From RGIG3102 sp964525015 (GTDB lineage Bacteria > Bacillota > Clostridia > Oscillospirales > Ruminococcaceae): a stretch of 49,756 nucleotides of DNA. The translations under genes and the position numbers were made by a program. Position 1 is the first letter of the stretch. Each line of letters begins with the position of its first letter. Positions 7,095-16,016 of the stretch are shown here, piece by piece. The stretch spans positions 1 to 49,756 of the forward strand of contig CAZGFY010000015.1 in NCBI GenBank assembly GCA_964525015.1, given 5' to 3'. The notes under the pieces were generated by a model. That model was not told the DNA's origin and ran no database searches. It worked only from the letters and a program-made list of their open reading frames with translations.

Positions 7095-8558
7095 TTACTC
7101 GCAGTCTTCTTTTGCTAAAGCTGTTAGTAATAGTTCTAGATATTCGTATGTTTCTTTAAATGATTCAAGCTCAACGAATTCCTCTGGAGTATGTGCCCCT
7201 TCTGATTTTGGCCCAAGAGTTATGATATCCATTTCAGGCTCTTTTGCATAGAAAAATCCACATTCAAGCCCACCGTGAGTTGCTTTTTCAACTAAATCAA
7301 GTCCAAACACTTCTTTAAATAATTTTTTATGAGTGTTTCTTAATTTTGAATCTGGATTGTATTTCCAGCCCCCAAAATAAGCCCCCACTTCAACTTCGTA
7401 CCCAAAAACGTCGCAAAGTGCTGCAATTTCTTCTCCTAATGCGTCCATTCTACTATCAACTTCACTCCTTGTTAGCGACCAAAGTAAAATTTCATCATCC
7501 TTTAATTGCACAGCCCCTAGATTACTTGAATTTAAAGGATGGTTTTCTATTTCAAAGCTCATATCCCTAACTGTTGATGGAAGAGTTAGGATAAATTGAA
7601 TAAACCTTTTGCTTTGATTGTATTCTAGCATTTTTTCCACTGTTTCAACTTCTTCTAAATAGAATTTAAAACCAGCGTCTGTAACTGATAATTCATCTTG
7701 GATATCAAGGCCAACAGTTGCAAGTGCACCAAGTGCCTCATCTTTATCTTTTGCAGCGATAATTGCAGTGCAACTAGAAATAATTGCATTCATTTTATCC
7801 CCGCCCATAAATTCGCAAACATTTATCTGTGTATATAAATTTGCATTATTTATCATTCTCGCCATTAATTTTGCAGCATTTCCTCTGCCTTTATGTATGG
7901 TTGTTGCAGAGTGTCCCCCTTGAAGTCCGTCGATTGTGATTTTAATAAACTCACCCTGGGCTTTAACAAAGTTTGGTTTTTGACGCATTTTCATTTCAAG
8001 TCCACCAGCACAGGCAACCGTTGTGATAGTTTGATCCATTCCACCAGCGTCCATATTAATCATTCGCTTAGCTGTAAATGAGTCGCTTGAAAGCTCCGCT
8101 GCGCCAAGAAGTCCGATTTCTTCACCAGTAGTGAAAACACATTCTAGTGGTGGGTGGATAAAATTATCTCTTGATAAAACGCCCATCATATATGCAATGG
8201 CATTTCCATTATCTCCACCAAGCGTTGTGCCACGGCTTTTTAATCTTCCATTTTCGATGTATAAAGGAAGTGGGTCAGTATCAAAATTATGATTAGATGT
8301 TGGCAGTTTTTCTGGAACTATATCTAAATGCCCTTGAAGTAAAACTGGCGCTGATTTTTCGTAGCCTTTACTTGCTGGCTTTTTTAACACAACATTATAT
8401 GCTGTGTCGATATAGGCGCTAAGTCCTAAATCTTTCCCCCAATTGTAGATGTATTCCGCTACTGCTTTTTCATTTCTTGACGCTCTTGGAATTCTTGAAA
8501 CAGCCTCAAAAAATCCTAAAACGTCGGCTGGCTGATAGCCTTTTGTAACTTCTTGCAT
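7095..8558 (-). CDS. pepD: aminoacyl-histidine dipeptidase (peptidase D, M20)
   Basis: This 487-residue M20-family metallopeptidase has the zinc-site motifs QGHLDIVPEK (near residue 76), GGDNGNAIAY, FTTGEEIGLLGA with the catalytic Glu pair, MINMDAG and a C-terminal THGGLECG. The length and the split catalytic domain with inserted dimerisation lid fit PepD, which hydrolyses dipeptides such as carnosine and Xaa-His in the cytosol. It is preceded by AGGAATGGTG before ATG. It is the last gene of the minus-strand set TlpA-like, murC, pepD (52-base gap to murC) and ends at a strong terminator. Confidence 0.93.
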   Translation of the reverse strand: MQEVTKGYQPADVLGFFEAVSRIPRASRNEKAVAEYIYNWGKDLGLSAYIDTAYNVVLKKPASKGYEKSAPVLLQGHLDIVPEKLPTSNHNFDTDPLPLYIENGRLKSRGTTLGGDNGNAIAYMMGVLSRDNFIHPPLECVFTTGEEIGLLGAAELSSDSFTAKRMINMDAGGMDQTITTVACAGGLEMKMRQKPNFVKAQGEFIKITIDGLQGGHSATTIHKGRGNAAKLMARMINNANLYTQINVCEFMGGDKMNAIISSCTAIIAAKDKDEALGALATVGLDIQDELSVTDAGFKFYLEEVETVEKMLEYNQSKRFIQFILTLPSTVRDMSFEIENHPLNSSNLGAVQLKDDEILLWSLTRSEVDSRMDALGEEIAALCDVFGYEVEVGAYFGGWKYNPDSKLRNTHKKLFKEVFGLDLVEKATHGGLECGFFYAKEPEMDIITLGPKSEGAHTPEEFVELESFKETYEYLELLLTALAKEDCE

Positions 8559-8610
8559 AATTTTTCACCATTCCTTTCACAAATTGCTTTTAATATTGTT
8601 TTTTAAATTT

Positions 8611-9966
8611 TTAAAATTGATTAACCATCATTTTCGCTGCTTTATAAATATCCCCACAGCCAAGAGTGATAACTAAATCCCCCTCTTTGACAATAGGTTT
8701 TAAATACTCAACCACTTCTGTGAATTCATTAAACCAAACACTATTCGGTATTTTATCGGCTAAATCTTTTGAGTATATGCCTATATCATTCACTTCACGA
8801 GAGCCCATAATTTCAGTTAAAACGGTTAAATCTGCTATTTTTAAACTTTGGGCAAAATCATCAAGTAGTAGGTTAGTTCTAGAATATGTGAATGGCTGGT
8901 GAACAGCTATAACCCTGTTAAATCCCATTTCTTTGGCTGCATTAAGTGTTGCAGTAACTTCTAGTGGATGATGTGCATAGTCGTCTGCTATTGTAACGCC
9001 ATTTTTAGTGGCTAGAATTTCAAATCTTCTCCCAGTACCTCCAAAGCTATTTAATCCATTTGATATTTTATCTGGCTCAACGCCAATCATATGGCAAGCC
9101 GAAAAAGCAGCTAGTGAATTATAAATATTATGCCTTCCTGGTACTGAAAGATGAATAGTTGATAGTATTTCTCCTTTGTGTAAAACATCATAGCTAAAAA
9201 AGCTTTTATGCTCTTTTCTAATATTTATAGCCTTATAATCACTATCATTTTCAAGTGAAAATGTGATAATAGGTGAGTTTGTATTTTTTATAACGTCGGT
9301 TGTGTATTTATCATCGCCATTTATTAAAACATATCCAGACGCAAGATTTGCAAATTTTAAAAATGTGTTTTGCAGGTTTTCAAATGTTTTAAAAAACTCT
9401 AAATGGTCGTGGTCTATGTTTAAAATAAGTGAAATGTAAGGGGATAATTCTAAAAATGTGTAGCTGTATTCGCAAGCCTCTATAACAGCTAAATCGCTTT
9501 TACCACTTTTGCCATAGCCATTAATTAAAGGCAGTTTTCCACCGATTACTAAAGATGGGTCTAAATCTGCTTTAACTAGCACTTGGCTAATCATCCCAGT
9601 TGTAGTTGTTTTTCCGTGAGTTCCCGCAACGGATATATTTTTTTTGAAAATTCTTGAAATTTCTCCCAATATAATGCTTCTTTCAGCGCAAGGAATTCCA
9701 AGCTCTTTTGCTTTTAAAAGCTCAATATTATCTTTAAATATTGCAGCAGAATATATAATTAAATCGGCACCAATAACTGCATTTTCATCGTGTGGAATAC
9801 TAATTTTAATTCCCATTTCTCTTTCAGATGCTATAATATCACCTTCATTTACATCACTACCGGTTATATTATATCCCTCACTTTTTAAAATTTGCACAAG
9901 TGGATACATACCACTTCCACCAATTCCAATAAAATGCAGATTTTTTTTATTTTCTAAAATACTCAT
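8611..9966 (-). CDS. murC: UDP-N-acetylmuramate--L-alanine ligase
   Basis: This 451-residue Mur ligase has the N-terminal Rossmann motif HFIGIGGSGM, the ATP-binding P-loop VAGTHGKTTTTG, the central-domain block LNIDHDHLEFF and a C-terminal domain with DDYAHHP. The GIGGSGM start is characteristic of MurC rather than MurD, E or F. It adds L-Ala to UDP-MurNAc, the first step of the peptidoglycan stem peptide, in the cytosol. It lies 22 bases after the TlpA-like gene and is probably co-transcribed with it; other mur genes are not in the window. Confidence 0.96.
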   Translation of the reverse strand: MSILENKKNLHFIGIGGSGMYPLVQILKSEGYNITGSDVNEGDIIASEREMGIKISIPHDENAVIGADLIIYSAAIFKDNIELLKAKELGIPCAERSIILGEISRIFKKNISVAGTHGKTTTTGMISQVLVKADLDPSLVIGGKLPLINGYGKSGKSDLAVIEACEYSYTFLELSPYISLILNIDHDHLEFFKTFENLQNTFLKFANLASGYVLINGDDKYTTDVIKNTNSPIITFSLENDSDYKAINIRKEHKSFFSYDVLHKGEILSTIHLSVPGRHNIYNSLAAFSACHMIGVEPDKISNGLNSFGGTGRRFEILATKNGVTIADDYAHHPLEVTATLNAAKEMGFNRVIAVHQPFTYSRTNLLLDDFAQSLKIADLTVLTEIMGSREVNDIGIYSKDLADKIPNSVWFNEFTEVVEYLKPIVKEGDLVITLGCGDIYKAAKMMVNQF

Positions 9967-9988
9967 CTATTATAAATCCTTTCGGTTG

Positions 9989-10573
9989 TTAATTATTTTT
10001 TAAGTTTTCAATATGAATTTTAACAGTTTCATAAGTGGTATCGCCAATCACTCCTGAAATTAAATATCCATCTTTATTTATAAAAGCAGTAGTTGGAAAT
10101 TCTTGTATGCCAAATAAATACTCAGCCTCGCCCGTTAAATCAAAGTATGGCGTTATAAAGCTTAAATCATTCTCTTCTAAAAACTCTAAAGCTCCATCCA
10201 TACTCTCTCCCTCTGAGGCTGTACAATTTAAAAATATAAAAGTGAACTGTGAGGAGTATTCAAGAATTAAATCCTGATACTTTTTAAGTTCTTCTGCTTC
10301 ATTTTCATTAGAAGCAGCCCAGAAGCTAATAATCACAGGTTTTTCATTTAAATCCTCAAAATTCACATTTATTCCCATTTCATTCGTTAAAGTAAAATTA
10401 GGCACAAAAACCTTATCCGAATTTGTACTGCCTTGAGAATATTCATCTAGTGGAGATGTATCATTTGGCAATGCTCTTAGATACGTAAACTTATCCGCAA
10501 TCCCAACCCCTAATGCAACTAGAGAAATCATTATTATAATTGTCAAAGAAATTTTCTTTGTTTTTAAGTTCAT
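9989..10573 (-). CDS. TlpA/redoxin-like membrane-anchored protein lacking the CXXC motif
   Basis: This 194-residue protein has one N-terminal membrane anchor (about 9-27) and an extracytoplasmic thioredoxin-like domain (about 55-190). The fold markers are clear: PVIISFWAAS, FIFLNCTAS, a FDLTGEAEYLFGI stretch and the cis-proline loop EFPTTAFINKDG (P160). Where TlpA proteins have WCxxC, this one reads SNENE (88-92), so both redox cysteines are absent; the only Cys nearby is C117. It is therefore unlikely to be a thiol oxidoreductase and may bind or chaperone a partner. It is the first gene of the unit with murC and pepD. Confidence 0.8.
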   Translation of the reverse strand: MNLKTKKISLTIIIMISLVALGVGIADKFTYLRALPNDTSPLDEYSQGSTNSDKVFVPNFTLTNEMGINVNFEDLNEKPVIISFWAASNENEAEELKKYQDLILEYSSQFTFIFLNCTASEGESMDGALEFLEENDLSFITPYFDLTGEAEYLFGIQEFPTTAFINKDGYLISGVIGDTTYETVKIHIENLKNN

Positions 10574-10762
10574 TTATATTTTCTCCTACTATCCTATCTA
10601 GATTATTAGGGTATTATTACTCCATTATATTATATACTATAAAATGCGTTTTTTTTGTGAAAAAAACACACAAACTTTACTTGATGATTTAACAAAATAT
10701 GATAAAATATAAGTATAAAGGTTATTAATGGTTATTCAATGCAATTGAAAGGATTATTATCT

Positions 10763-11551
10763 ATGAATATTCACGACCAACATGTTCACTCTAAATTTTC
10801 TCCTGATAGCAATGAGGAGATTTTTGAATATTTAAAAAAGGCAAAAGCAGATGGCGATAAATATTTTCTAACCACTGAGCACCTAGATTTTAGGAGCAAT
10901 TATTACAGCGGTGAGGATATTATACCAGATTTTTCTAAATTAAAAAAGGAATTAAAAAAATATTGCGAAGAATATAAAATAAAACCATTATTCGGCGTTG
11001 AATGTGGATTTCGCATTGATTTAAAAGATAAGATAGATGCCTTTTTTGAAAACAAGAAATTTGATTTAGTGCTTTTATCAATTCATGAAAACCGAACCAC
11101 CGACGTTAGCTCGCCGAAATTCTACCGTGGAAGAAGCGAAAGCGAGGTTTATAATGAATATTTAGATTTAGTTTTAGAAGCTGTTAGTGTTCATGATAAT
11201 TTTGATGTGCTAGCTCATATAGATTTTGCATTAAGATACATCTCAAAAAGAATAGAGCTTGATGAATTCACCGATAAACTAAATACCATTTTTAAAATTC
11301 TTATAGAAAAAGATAAAGCACTCGAATTAAACACAAGGCTAATTGGCAGATACAACACATTATACTACACAGATTTTATTTTAAGCTTATATCTTTCACA
11401 GGGTGGAAAAAAAATAACCTTATCAAGTGATAGCCATAGGGTTGGGGATTTTAAAAATCACTTTAAAAAAGTGATTCCTTTATTAAAGGAAAAGGGAGTT
11501 ACCGAGCTTTACTATTATAAAAAAAGAAAAGCTTTTAGCATAAAAATATAA
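10763..11551 (+). CDS. PHP domain phosphatase, HisJ-like
   Basis: This 262-residue PHP-domain protein has metal ligands in the usual order: HDQHVHSKFSPD (HxH), TTEHLDF, FGVECGF, LLSIHENR, VLAHIDFALRY and SSDSHRVGD. The layout matches HisJ-type histidinol-phosphate phosphatases (about 260-270 residues), but PHP proteins vary in substrate and there is no his operon here. The start at 10763 follows GAAAGGATTATTATCT; an in-frame ATG at 10739 lies upstream of that ribosome site and is not used in this model. It is a single gene with a terminator 28 bases after the stop. Confidence 0.82.
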   Translation: MNIHDQHVHSKFSPDSNEEIFEYLKKAKADGDKYFLTTEHLDFRSNYYSGEDIIPDFSKLKKELKKYCEEYKIKPLFGVECGFRIDLKDKIDAFFENKKFDLVLLSIHENRTTDVSSPKFYRGRSESEVYNEYLDLVLEAVSVHDNFDVLAHIDFALRYISKRIELDEFTDKLNTIFKILIEKDKALELNTRLIGRYNTLYYTDFILSLYLSQGGKKITLSSDSHRVGDFKNHFKKVIPLLKEKGVTELYYYKKRKAFSIKI

Positions 11552-11578
11552 AAAATTTAATAAATATTTATAACAGAT

Positions 11579-11630
11579 AAGGCGAATATGCAACTTTAAT
11601 AAAAAAAATGCAATATTTGTCTTATTTTTT
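11579..11630 (+). terminator. intrinsic terminator after the PHP gene
   Basis: A stem of 14 pairs including G-U pairs and one bulge (AAGGCGAATATGCA at 11579-11592 with 11609-11623) is followed by ATTTTTTATT. Confidence 0.75.
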
Positions 11631-11701
11631 ATTAATTTTTTTTAAAAAAACTTGAAAAAAATTAATAAAATGTTAATATAGTATTAAGGGGTGATGAAAT
11701 T

Positions 11702-13588
11702 TTGGGGAATTTTCAAAGTAGAGAAGATTTAAGTTATCAAATTTATTTATTTAAAAAAGGCGAATTGTTCTATGCACAAAATTTTTTAGGAAATCATAAG
11801 CTAAGCGATGGCAGATGGGTATTTAGAGTTTTTGCACCTAAAGCTGTTAACGTTAGTTTAGTTTGTGATAATAACAACTGGCAAAAAGGGATAAACAATT
11901 TAGAAAACATCAATAACTCTGGGATTTGGCAGATAGAAATGCACGCTGAAAATTTTATGTCATATAAATATGCAATTGAGAATATATATGGACAAACGGT
12001 TTTTAAGAGCGATCCGTATGCTTTGCATTTTGAAACAAGACCAAAAACCGCATCTAAATGCTATGAAAAACCAGAATTTATCTGGACAGATAGCAATTTT
12101 TTAAACAGCAAAACTGAAAAACCAATTTATAACAGTCCGATGAATATTTATGAAGTGCATCTTTCGGGTTTTTTAAGACATTTAGATGGAAATATATACA
12201 CATATAGGGATATAGCCGTCAAGCTTTGCGAATATGTTAAGGATATGGGGTATACTCATATTGAATTAATGCCAGTTAGTGAATATCCATTTGATGATTC
12301 TTGGGGATACCAAGTTGGGGGATATTATGCTCCAACTAGCAGATATGGAACACCTGAAGATTTCAAATGGTTTGTAAATCATATGCACGAAAATGGAATC
12401 GGAGTTATCCTTGATTGGGTTCCTGCACATTTTCCAAGAGATGAGTTTGGCTTATATCATTTTGATGGAACACCTTGCTATGAATACGAAGACCAAAATA
12501 AAGCGCAGCAAAAAGACTGGGGCACCATGGTTTTCGATTTTGGAAAAAATGAAGTGAGAAGCTTTTTAATAAGCAACGCTCTTTATTGGCTGGAGGAATA
12601 TCATTTAGATGGTTTAAGGGTGGATGCAGTTGCTAGCATGCTTTATTTAGACTACAACCGTAATCAAGGTGATTGGGTGCCAAACATTTATGGCGGAAAT
12701 CACAATTTAGAAGCTATTAGCTTTTTGCAAAAATTAAATACCGAAGTATTTAAAAGAAATCCGCACACCTTAATGATAGCCGAAGAATCAACAGCTTATC
12801 CACTAGTTACCCATCCTGTTAGCGAGGGGGGACTTGGATTTAATTTCAAATGGAATATGGGCTGGATGAATGATACTTTATCATACCTTAAAACCGACCC
12901 ATTTTTTAGAAAAGGCTCTCATCATAAATTAACATTTGGATTTATGTATGCCTTTTCAGAAAATTTCATACTGCCAATTAGCCATGATGAAGTTGTTCAT
13001 ATGAAAGGCTCTCTTGCAAATAAAATGCCTGGTGAGCACTATCAAAAGATGGCAAATTTAAGAGCTTTTTTTGGATATATGATGGCTCATCCAGGAAAAA
13101 AACTACTCTTTATGGGGCAGGAATTTGGGCAATATAAAGAATTTAACGAAAAAGCAGAAATAGACTGGGGCGCTTTAGGGGATCCTCTTCATAGGGGAGC
13201 TCAAAAAACGGCCAAAGTTTTAAATAAATTATATCTTAGCAACAAGGCTTTATACGAGCTTGATTGCGAGAATGAAGGATTTGAGTGGATAATTCCTGAT
13301 GATAATATTCAAAATATTGTTGCATTTATTAGAAAAGATCAATCAGGAGATTTTATTATCTGTGTTTCAAATTTTTCAAACATTAATAGAAAGGGGTATG
13401 AAATTGGAGTGCCTGTAGAAGGCGTTTATAAAGAAATTTTTAATAGCGATAGCCGTGAATTCATGGGAGCTAGCGAAAAATTAAATGAACATTTACAAAC
13501 ATTTACAGGGCAAAGACACAATAAAGAAAATTATATTAAAATCGATATAGAATCAATGTCGACAATTTATTTTAAATTGGTGAAATAA
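11702..13588 (+). CDS. glgB: 1,4-alpha-glucan branching enzyme (GH13)
   Basis: This 628-residue protein has an N-terminal CBM48 domain (about 25-125, GRWVFRVFAPKA), a GH13 catalytic barrel (about 140-520) and a C-terminal beta domain. Catalytic residues: nucleophile D308 in DGLRVDAVA, acid/base E361 in MIAEEST, and the transition-state Asp in SHDEVVH (D429). It cuts alpha-1,4 chains and re-attaches them as alpha-1,6 branches. The start is TTG at 11702 with AAGGGGTGATG about seven bases before it; the ATG at 11694 is out of frame. It opens the glgB-glgC-glgD-glgA operon. Confidence 0.95.
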   Translation: MGNFQSREDLSYQIYLFKKGELFYAQNFLGNHKLSDGRWVFRVFAPKAVNVSLVCDNNNWQKGINNLENINNSGIWQIEMHAENFMSYKYAIENIYGQTVFKSDPYALHFETRPKTASKCYEKPEFIWTDSNFLNSKTEKPIYNSPMNIYEVHLSGFLRHLDGNIYTYRDIAVKLCEYVKDMGYTHIELMPVSEYPFDDSWGYQVGGYYAPTSRYGTPEDFKWFVNHMHENGIGVILDWVPAHFPRDEFGLYHFDGTPCYEYEDQNKAQQKDWGTMVFDFGKNEVRSFLISNALYWLEEYHLDGLRVDAVASMLYLDYNRNQGDWVPNIYGGNHNLEAISFLQKLNTEVFKRNPHTLMIAEESTAYPLVTHPVSEGGLGFNFKWNMGWMNDTLSYLKTDPFFRKGSHHKLTFGFMYAFSENFILPISHDEVVHMKGSLANKMPGEHYQKMANLRAFFGYMMAHPGKKLLFMGQEFGQYKEFNEKAEIDWGALGDPLHRGAQKTAKVLNKLYLSNKALYELDCENEGFEWIIPDDNIQNIVAFIRKDQSGDFIICVSNFSNINRKGYEIGVPVEGVYKEIFNSDSREFMGASEKLNEHLQTFTGQRHNKENYIKIDIESMSTIYFKLVK

Positions 13589-13614
13589 AAGGTTTAAATG
13601 AAGGGACTAAAGTT

Positions 13615-14817
13615 ATGAAAGAATGTATAGCAATGCTCCTAGCCGGCGGACAAGGCTCAAGACTTTATGCACTAACTCAATCTATTGCAAAACCAGCAGT
13701 TTACTTTGGAGGCAAATATAGAATTATAGATTTTCCTCTTTCAAACTGCGTTAACAGTGGTATCGACACAGTAGGCGTTTTAACACAGTACCAACCTTTA
13801 GAATTAAATGGATATTTAGGAAACGGACAGCCATGGGATTTAGATAGAAACTATGGCGGAGTTCATGTTTTACCACCATATCAAAAAGCTATAAAAAGCG
13901 ATTGGTATACTGGTACGGCTAATGCCATTTATCAAAATATACAATTTATTAAAAGATATAACCCAGAATATGTATTAATCCTATCAGGAGATCATATTTA
14001 TAAAATGGATTATGATTTAATGCTAACTCATCATAAAGAAAAAGGAGCAGATTGCACAATTGCAGTGCTAGATGTGCCAAAAGAAGAAGCTTCACGCTTT
14101 GGAATTATGACATGTGATGAGGATGGCAAAATCATTAAATTTACAGAAAAACCAAAACAACCAGATTCAACTCTTGCTTCTATGGGCATATACATATTCA
14201 CTTGGGAAAAACTTGAAAAATACTTAACTCAAGATGAAGAAAATGAAAATAGCGAAAACGATTTTGGTAAAAATATTATCCCAACTATGCTTAATGATAA
14301 TCAAAATCTTCAAGCATACGAATTTGATGGCTACTGGAAAGATGTTGGAACTATTGATTCATTATGGGAAGCTAATATGGATTTATTAAATCCAAATGTT
14401 CCATTTGACGTGTGGGATAATGCTTGGAAAATCTATTCTCGAAACCATAATATGCCCCCACACTACATATCTAAAGAATCTGAAGTAAAGCACGCTATCA
14501 TCGGCGGTGGTGGCGTAATCAAAGGAGATGTTGATTTCTCTGTATTATTCCAAAATGTTAATATGGAAGCTGGCTCAGTAGTTGAAGATAGCATCGTTAT
14601 GCCGAATGTTAAAATAGGTAAAAACTCAGTTGTGCAATATGCTATAATCGGCGAAAACTGTGTTATCGGCGATAATGTTATCATCGGTTCACGCCCTGAG
14701 GATGCTGAGGATATTTCAAAGTGGGGAATAACAGTTTTAGGAAACGATGTTGTTATAGAAAATGGCGAAGAAGTGCCAACAAAGGCAATGGTATACGCTG
14801 ACGGGAGGATAGAATAA
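13615..14817 (+). CDS. glgC: glucose-1-phosphate adenylyltransferase
   Basis: This 400-residue ADP-glucose pyrophosphorylase has the nucleotide loop AMLLAGGQGSRL, then KPAVYFGGKYRIIDFPLSNC, the catalytic stretch LILSGDHIYKMDY, FTEKPKQP, and a left-handed beta-helix C-terminus with hexapeptide repeats (NVKIGKNSVV, GENCVIGDNVII). It makes ADP-glucose from ATP and glucose-1-phosphate, the committed step of glycogen synthesis. It lies 26 bases after glgB behind GAAGGGA, and 2 bases before glgD. With GlgD it probably forms a heterotetramer, as known for other Bacillota. Confidence 0.96.
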   Translation: MKECIAMLLAGGQGSRLYALTQSIAKPAVYFGGKYRIIDFPLSNCVNSGIDTVGVLTQYQPLELNGYLGNGQPWDLDRNYGGVHVLPPYQKAIKSDWYTGTANAIYQNIQFIKRYNPEYVLILSGDHIYKMDYDLMLTHHKEKGADCTIAVLDVPKEEASRFGIMTCDEDGKIIKFTEKPKQPDSTLASMGIYIFTWEKLEKYLTQDEENENSENDFGKNIIPTMLNDNQNLQAYEFDGYWKDVGTIDSLWEANMDLLNPNVPFDVWDNAWKIYSRNHNMPPHYISKESEVKHAIIGGGGVIKGDVDFSVLFQNVNMEAGSVVEDSIVMPNVKIGKNSVVQYAIIGENCVIGDNVIIGSRPEDAEDISKWGITVLGNDVVIENGEEVPTKAMVYADGRIE

Positions 14818-14819
14818 TT

Positions 14820-15950
14820 ATGGCAGTTAATTCACAAAAAGTTTTAGGAATTATTTTTCCAAATATGCATGATGAACAAATCGGCGAAGTTACAAGACAT
14901 AGAACAACTGCAAGTGTTCTCTTTGGTGCAAGGTATCGATTAATTGATTTTAATTTGTCTATGTATGTGTCAGCTGGAATAGATGATATTATTATGCCAG
15001 TTAGAAGAAACTATGTTTCTTTAATGGATCATATCGGTTCAGGTAAAGACTGGGATTTATCAAGAAAGCTTGGTGGTATTAGAATTTTTCCACCATTTGC
15101 AAGACAAGAAAGCGGAGCAGTTTACTATAACGGGCGCCTTGAAGCTTTGCATACTTTAGAAACAACTATCGCATCATCTCTTGCTGATACCGTTGTTTTA
15201 TCCGACTGTGGTATTGTTAGCTGTGTTGATTTAAAAGATGTTTTAAATCATCATAGAGAAAACGAGTGCGATGTTACAGTGGTTTATAAAAAAGAAACAA
15301 TCGACCCTTCTTCAAAAAATGAAAATGTAACTTTTGAAATAGAGAGCACCGGCTGTGTTTCAGATGTTTTTATAAATGATAATGAAACAGGCGAAGTTAA
15401 TAATGGAATGTGGATTTACATCCTTAAAAAAGATTTATTATTAAACATGATAAAAGAAGGAATTAAAAGGGGATACACAAGCTTTGAAAAGGAAATTCTG
15501 CAAAAAGGAATGAAGGATTTAACCATTTGTTCTTATGAATACAAAGGCTACTTAAAAAGAATTACCGATTTAAAAACATATTTTGAGGCGAACTTATCTC
15601 TTTTAGAGCCTGAAAATATTAAAGAATTATTTTCAAAATATCCTATCTATACAAAAATCCGTGATGATGCACCAGTGAAATATTCACTTGATTCAAATGT
15701 TACAAACTGCATTGTTGCTGATGGATGCTTTATCGAGGGAACTGCTACACAAAGCGTTATCTTTAAAGGAGTTAAAATAGGCAAAAATTCACAGATTAAA
15801 AACTGCGTTTTAATGCAAGACACAGTTATTGGGGATAATGTTATACTAGAAAATGTTATTTGTGATAAATCCGTTGTTATATCAAATGATAATAAACTTA
15901 TGGGTAATAGCAAAAATCCGCTATATCTCGCCAAGAAGTCTGTTATATAA
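14820..15950 (+). CDS. glgD: GlgC-like regulatory subunit
   Basis: This 376-residue paralogue of GlgC keeps the fold (ARYRLIDFNLS, YNGRLEAL-type core, C-terminal hexapeptide repeats KIGKNSQI, GDNVILEN) but has no GGxGSRL nucleotide loop; the N-terminus reads VLGIIFPNMHDEQIGEV. GlgD is therefore predicted not to be catalytic and to modulate GlgC, as described for Geobacillus. It starts 2 bases after the glgC stop, with GGGAGG inside the end of glgC, so translation is coupled. It ends just before a stem-loop without a T-tract. Confidence 0.93.
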   Translation: MAVNSQKVLGIIFPNMHDEQIGEVTRHRTTASVLFGARYRLIDFNLSMYVSAGIDDIIMPVRRNYVSLMDHIGSGKDWDLSRKLGGIRIFPPFARQESGAVYYNGRLEALHTLETTIASSLADTVVLSDCGIVSCVDLKDVLNHHRENECDVTVVYKKETIDPSSKNENVTFEIESTGCVSDVFINDNETGEVNNGMWIYILKKDLLLNMIKEGIKRGYTSFEKEILQKGMKDLTICSYEYKGYLKRITDLKTYFEANLSLLEPENIKELFSKYPIYTKIRDDAPVKYSLDSNVTNCIVADGCFIEGTATQSVIFKGVKIGKNSQIKNCVLMQDTVIGDNVILENVICDKSVVISNDNKLMGNSKNPLYLAKKSVI

Positions 15951-15954
15951 TTAA

Positions 15955-15982
15955 AAGTGAGAATGGGTTTCCATTCTCACTT
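15955..15982 (+). other. stem-loop between glgD and glgA
   Basis: A perfect 12-bp stem (AAGTGAGAATGG/CCATTCTCACTT) with a GTTT loop is followed by ATAATATAAT, not by a T run. It is more likely an RNA-processing or stability element than a terminator. Confidence 0.7.
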
Positions 15983-16016
15983 ATAATATAATGAATAAAT
16001 GAAAGGGATTGTTAAA

